Shown here: positions 34,082 through 36,646 of the stretch, in pieces | Layout: each line of letters begins with the position of its first letter | Numbering within the stretch: position 1 is the first letter of the stretch | DNA from: Clostridiaceae bacterium UBA5444 | GTDB taxonomy: Bacteria > Bacillota > Clostridia > Clostridiales > Oxobacteraceae | Reading direction: 5' to 3' | Length of the DNA stretch: 36,646 bases | Assembly (NCBI GenBank): GCA_002426575.1 | Contig: DIRE01000014.1 | Coordinates: forward strand, 1,933 to 38,578 | Translations under genes and position numbers: made by a program | Notes under the pieces: generated by a model | What the model saw: only the letters and a program-made list of their open reading frames with translations | Database searches by the model: none | Told to the model about the DNA's origin: nothing

Positions 34082-35119
34082 TTATTCATCCATATAATAC
34101 TCTGTTAATAAATCACTCAAGCAATCTGTAATATTATTTAATACTGCAAGCACTTTTGAATAGTACATCCTTGTAGGCCCTATTATACCTATAGAACCAA
34201 CAATATCATCCCCTATTTTATAAGTAGTAGTAATTAAGCTGCAGTCATTTATAGCATCAATCTCATTTTCATGGCCTATAGATATTTTTACACTGTCATT
34301 ATCATTAAACATCATTTTTTTAAAAAAGTCTTTGCTCTCAAGTACAGCCAAAAATGATTTTGCTTTATCAATAGCATTATACTCAGGATAATTAAAAATG
34401 TTAGAGCTTCCTTCAAGATATACCTCATCTACATCAATACACTTAAGGCTTTCATAGAGTACGGGAACTATTTCATTTAATATCTCGCTATATCCTGTCA
34501 TTCCCTTTAGCATATCAGATATAATCTTTAAATTTATATCCTCTATTGTAAGTCCTTTTAGCTTATCATTCATTATATTATTTATGGTGGTAAGCCTGCC
34601 AGTAGTAATTGGCTTTGTGAGTTTAATCATTACACTTTTAACTACTCCAATGTTTGTAACCACCACAGCTAAAATATTCATGCTATCCATTGCAACTAGT
34701 TGTATATGCTTAATAGTAGTTTTACTCATTTGAGGCGGTACCACTAAAGCCGTATAATTTGTTAGAGCAGATAATATTTTTGTTGTATCTTTCACTATTC
34801 TATCTATTTCTCCAAGGGTGACTTTATAAACATTATTTTTTATAAGGTTTACTTCATCTTGGGAAAGTTCAAAATCGCTCATTAGATAATCAACATATAT
34901 TCTATATCCCTTGTCAGAGGGAATCCTACCTGCAGAAGTGTGGGGCTGCTCAAGGTAACCCATATCCTCAAGATCTGCCATTTCATTTCTTATGGTAGCA
35001 GGGCTTATTCCTATTCCTGGTTTTTTAGCAATAGTCCTTGAACCTATAGGTTCTGCTGTTTTTATATAATCATTTATTAAGATCTTAAGAATATGTTTTT
35101 TCCTATCGTCTAGTTCCAT
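34082..35119 (-). CDS. hrcA: Heat-inducible transcription repressor HrcA
   Basis: Represses the class I heat-shock genes by binding CIRCE; GroEL helps keep it folded. 345 aa: an N-terminal winged helix (residues about 1-75, with ISPATIRNEMADLEDMGYL), then the dimer and GAF-like domains. Start at 35119 (ATG) because AGGGGG is eight bases upstream; a GTG three codons earlier overlaps the SD region. It is first in hrcA-grpE-dnaK-dnaJ and must repress itself through the CIRCE just upstream. Confidence 0.96.
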   Translation of the reverse strand: MELDDRKKHILKILINDYIKTAEPIGSRTIAKKPGIGISPATIRNEMADLEDMGYLEQPHTSAGRIPSDKGYRIYVDYLMSDFELSQDEVNLIKNNVYKVTLGEIDRIVKDTTKILSALTNYTALVVPPQMSKTTIKHIQLVAMDSMNILAVVVTNIGVVKSVMIKLTKPITTGRLTTINNIMNDKLKGLTIEDINLKIISDMLKGMTGYSEILNEIVPVLYESLKCIDVDEVYLEGSSNIFNYPEYNAIDKAKSFLAVLESKDFFKKMMFNDNDSVKISIGHENEIDAINDCSLITTTYKIGDDIVGSIGIIGPTRMYYSKVLAVLNNITDCLSDLLTEYYMDE

Positions 35120-35137
35120 GTAGAACACCCCCTTTTG

Positions 35138-35164
35138 TTAGCACTCTATCATATCGAGTGCTAA
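35138..35164 (-). promoter_or_regulatory. CIRCE operator
   Basis: TTAGCACTC, nine bases, GAGTGCTAA: an exact match to the HrcA operator. It lies between the hrcA promoter and the SD and will be part of the transcript's first bases, the normal placement. Confidence 0.98.
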
Positions 35165-35177
35165 TTATTACGTTTAT

Positions 35178-35206
35178 AAAATATCACTATGGGTATACTT
35201 TGTCAA
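35178..35206 (-). promoter_or_regulatory. SigA promoter of the hrcA operon
   Basis: On minus, TTGACA (35206-35201), 17 bases, TATTTT (35183-35178), just upstream of CIRCE. Confidence 0.85.
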
Positions 35207-35252
35207 TACCTTTTTAAAATTTTAAAAGTAAAATTGAATATAAAATACTGGT

Positions 35253-36407
35253 TCAAATAAACTCAACAAATATTCTATTTGATATATCAATGCCCTTATC
35301 ACTTAATTTTAGCATTAATCTTTCCCCTTCTTTTTCTCTATTATTATAGATTACTGCTAAATCTTTTTTTATCAACTCTTCAATTTGTTTTCCATAAACA
35401 GACATTATATCTATTTCAAATCTGTTTTTAAAATCTAATAGTTCCACCCCTTCCATCATCCTCAGCCCCATAAACATAAACTCAGCCATTTTTTCTTTTG
35501 TAGATAGTTTTTCCTCAAAACAGGTTGGAAGGGAACCTTTTTCTATCTTTTCTATATATTTTTTAATGGAAAGCTCATTACTAAATCTTAAACCATCAAT
35601 GTATGAATGGGCCCCTGCTCCAAGGCCAATGTACTCTTTAGTTTTCCAGTAAATTATATTATGGGAAGATTCAAATCCTGTCTTTGCATAATTTGAAATC
35701 TCATATCTTGTATAACCTTTATCTTTTAAAATATTTATAGCGGTTTTGTACATTTTATAATCTGTATCTTCATCAATCATTTGAAGCTTGCCAGATTTAT
35801 ACTGCCTTCCAAAGACAGTATTCTCTTCTATTATAAGCCCATAACAAGATATATGCTCAGGATTTAAGCCGCATATAAACTTAAGTCCATTAGCAAAGTC
35901 ATCTATTGCCTGTCCTTGAATGGAAGACATTAAGTCCACATTTATATTTTTAAATCCTAATTCCCTTGCTGTTTTATAGTTTTCCATAAAATCTTCAAAA
36001 CTATGAATTCTCCCTAGGTACTTTAACATATTATTATCTAATGACTGAAGTCCTATACTTAATCTATTTACTCCATATTCTTTAAGAAGCAATAATTTTT
36101 CATAGGATAGCGTACCAGGATTAGCTTCACATGTGCATTCTATATTATCTTTATAGAAATCTTTTAAAAAAATAAGCAGCTTTTTTAAATCTTCATAATT
36201 TAAATAGGTGGGAGTCCCCCCACCTATATATATAGATTTAATATTATACTGATCACCTAACTTTGAAAATCTTTGCTTCATCTCTTTTATAAGGGCATCA
36301 ACGTAAGGCCCTTCCATATATTCCATATTACTATAAGAGTTAAAATCGCAATAATTACATTTTGCCATGCAAAATGGAATGTGAATATAAATTCCTATAT
36401 CCCTCAT
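35253..36407 (-). CDS. hemW: Radical-SAM heme chaperone HemW
   Basis: A 384-aa HemN-like protein. CMAKCNYC (C13, C17, C20) binds the 4Fe-4S cluster; the family block YIGGGTPTYL and RLSIGLQS follow. The HemW form (CxxxCxxCDF) rather than true coproporphyrinogen oxidase HemN (CxxxCxxCxC) is present, so a heme-chaperone role is more likely than heme synthesis. GGTG lies six bases before the ATG. It follows lepA by 17 bp, the standard Firmicute order lepA-hemW-hrcA. Confidence 0.92.
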   Translation of the reverse strand: MRDIGIYIHIPFCMAKCNYCDFNSYSNMEYMEGPYVDALIKEMKQRFSKLGDQYNIKSIYIGGGTPTYLNYEDLKKLLIFLKDFYKDNIECTCEANPGTLSYEKLLLLKEYGVNRLSIGLQSLDNNMLKYLGRIHSFEDFMENYKTARELGFKNINVDLMSSIQGQAIDDFANGLKFICGLNPEHISCYGLIIEENTVFGRQYKSGKLQMIDEDTDYKMYKTAINILKDKGYTRYEISNYAKTGFESSHNIIYWKTKEYIGLGAGAHSYIDGLRFSNELSIKKYIEKIEKGSLPTCFEEKLSTKEKMAEFMFMGLRMMEGVELLDFKNRFEIDIMSVYGKQIEELIKKDLAVIYNNREKEGERLMLKLSDKGIDISNRIFVEFI

Positions 36408-36424
36408 GTTATCACCACAAATCC

Positions 36425-36646
36425 CTAATCAATCTTTAATACAGACATAAACGCTTCTTGGGGAACCTCAACAGATCCTATCTTTCTCATTCTCTTTTTA
36501 CCTTCTTTTTGTTTTTCAAGAAGCTTTCTCTTTCTTGATATATCTCCTCCATAACATTTAGCAAGCACATCTTTTCTATATGCTCTTACGGTCTCTCTTG
36601 CTATTATCTTAGAACCTATTGCAGCCTGAATTGGTATTTCAAACAT
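36425..36646 (-). CDS. lepA: Elongation factor 4 (LepA), C-terminal part
   Basis: The last 73 codons of lepA; the rest lies beyond the window edge. The C-terminal domain is recognisable from IPIQAAIGSKIIARETV, KDVLAKCYGGDISRKRK and the final VPQEAFMSVLKID. EF4 is a translational GTPase that acts on stalled or mistranslocated ribosomes. It is immediately upstream of hemW. Confidence 0.96.
   Translation of the reverse strand: MFEIPIQAAIGSKIIARETVRAYRKDVLAKCYGGDISRKRKLLEKQKEGKKRMRKIGSVEVPQEAFMSVLKID

Noticed and set aside
1..36646. CRISPR arrays, tRNA genes, 16S/23S/5S rRNA, prophage structural genes, transposases
   Set aside because: I saw no regularly spaced repeats, tRNA-like T-loop blocks, rRNA sequence, or transposase or phage structural motifs in the window.

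Overview
The window is a low-G+C chromosomal segment from an endospore-forming Firmicute, most likely class Clostridia. The evidence is the gene order of the hrcA-dnaK and era-rpoD neighbourhoods, the sporulation genes (cotS-like, yqfC, yqfD), an FMN riboswitch before ribU, a CIRCE operator, strong purine-rich ribosome binding sites, and sporulation-type promoter matches. Genus cannot be fixed from the sequence alone. Nearly everything is on the minus strand; only ribU and the cotS-like gene are on plus.

Reading in the minus direction from 36646: (1) the lepA 3' end and hemW; (2) the heat-shock operon hrcA-grpE-dnaK-dnaJ behind a TTGACA/TATTTT promoter and a perfect CIRCE; (3) translation and RNA-modification genes prmA-rsmE-mtaB, then hinT and rpsU-yqeY, the latter with its own strong promoter and a structured leader; (4) yqfC-yqfD-phoH-pgpH-ybeY-cdd-era-recO, a classic Firmicute cluster for sporulation, c-di-AMP turnover, rRNA maturation and repair; (5) ppdK with its own promoter; (6) an accessory island at about 9790-15480; (7) the cotS-like gene (plus strand); (8) dgt, then yqxD-dnaG-rpoD, trmK-nif3 and a zinc-ribbon coiled-coil gene; (9) the RNase P RNA gene, converging on ribU and its truncated FMN riboswitch.

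The island is the main accessory content. It holds a two-gene Gabija-like antiphage module (an OLD-family ATPase-TOPRIM nuclease followed by a UvrD-type helicase, coupled through an internal ribosome binding site), a DinJ-YafQ type toxin-antitoxin pair with a palindromic promoter-operator, and about 560 bp of decayed coding remnants. Two hairpins with nearly the same core lie at its left edge (9788-9839) and inside it beyond gajA (14319-14361), bracketing the Gabija pair. A palindromic double extended -10 element (13912-13938) lies upstream of gajA.

Other points of note: a textbook SigH promoter match before yqxD-dnaG-rpoD, a SigK-like promoter before the cotS-like gene, a TTG start for the housekeeping sigma factor, and a candidate folded leader before rpsU. 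I did not find a clearly new system. The Gabija-like locus, with subunits larger than the founding Gabija proteins as I recall them, is the best candidate for follow-up.
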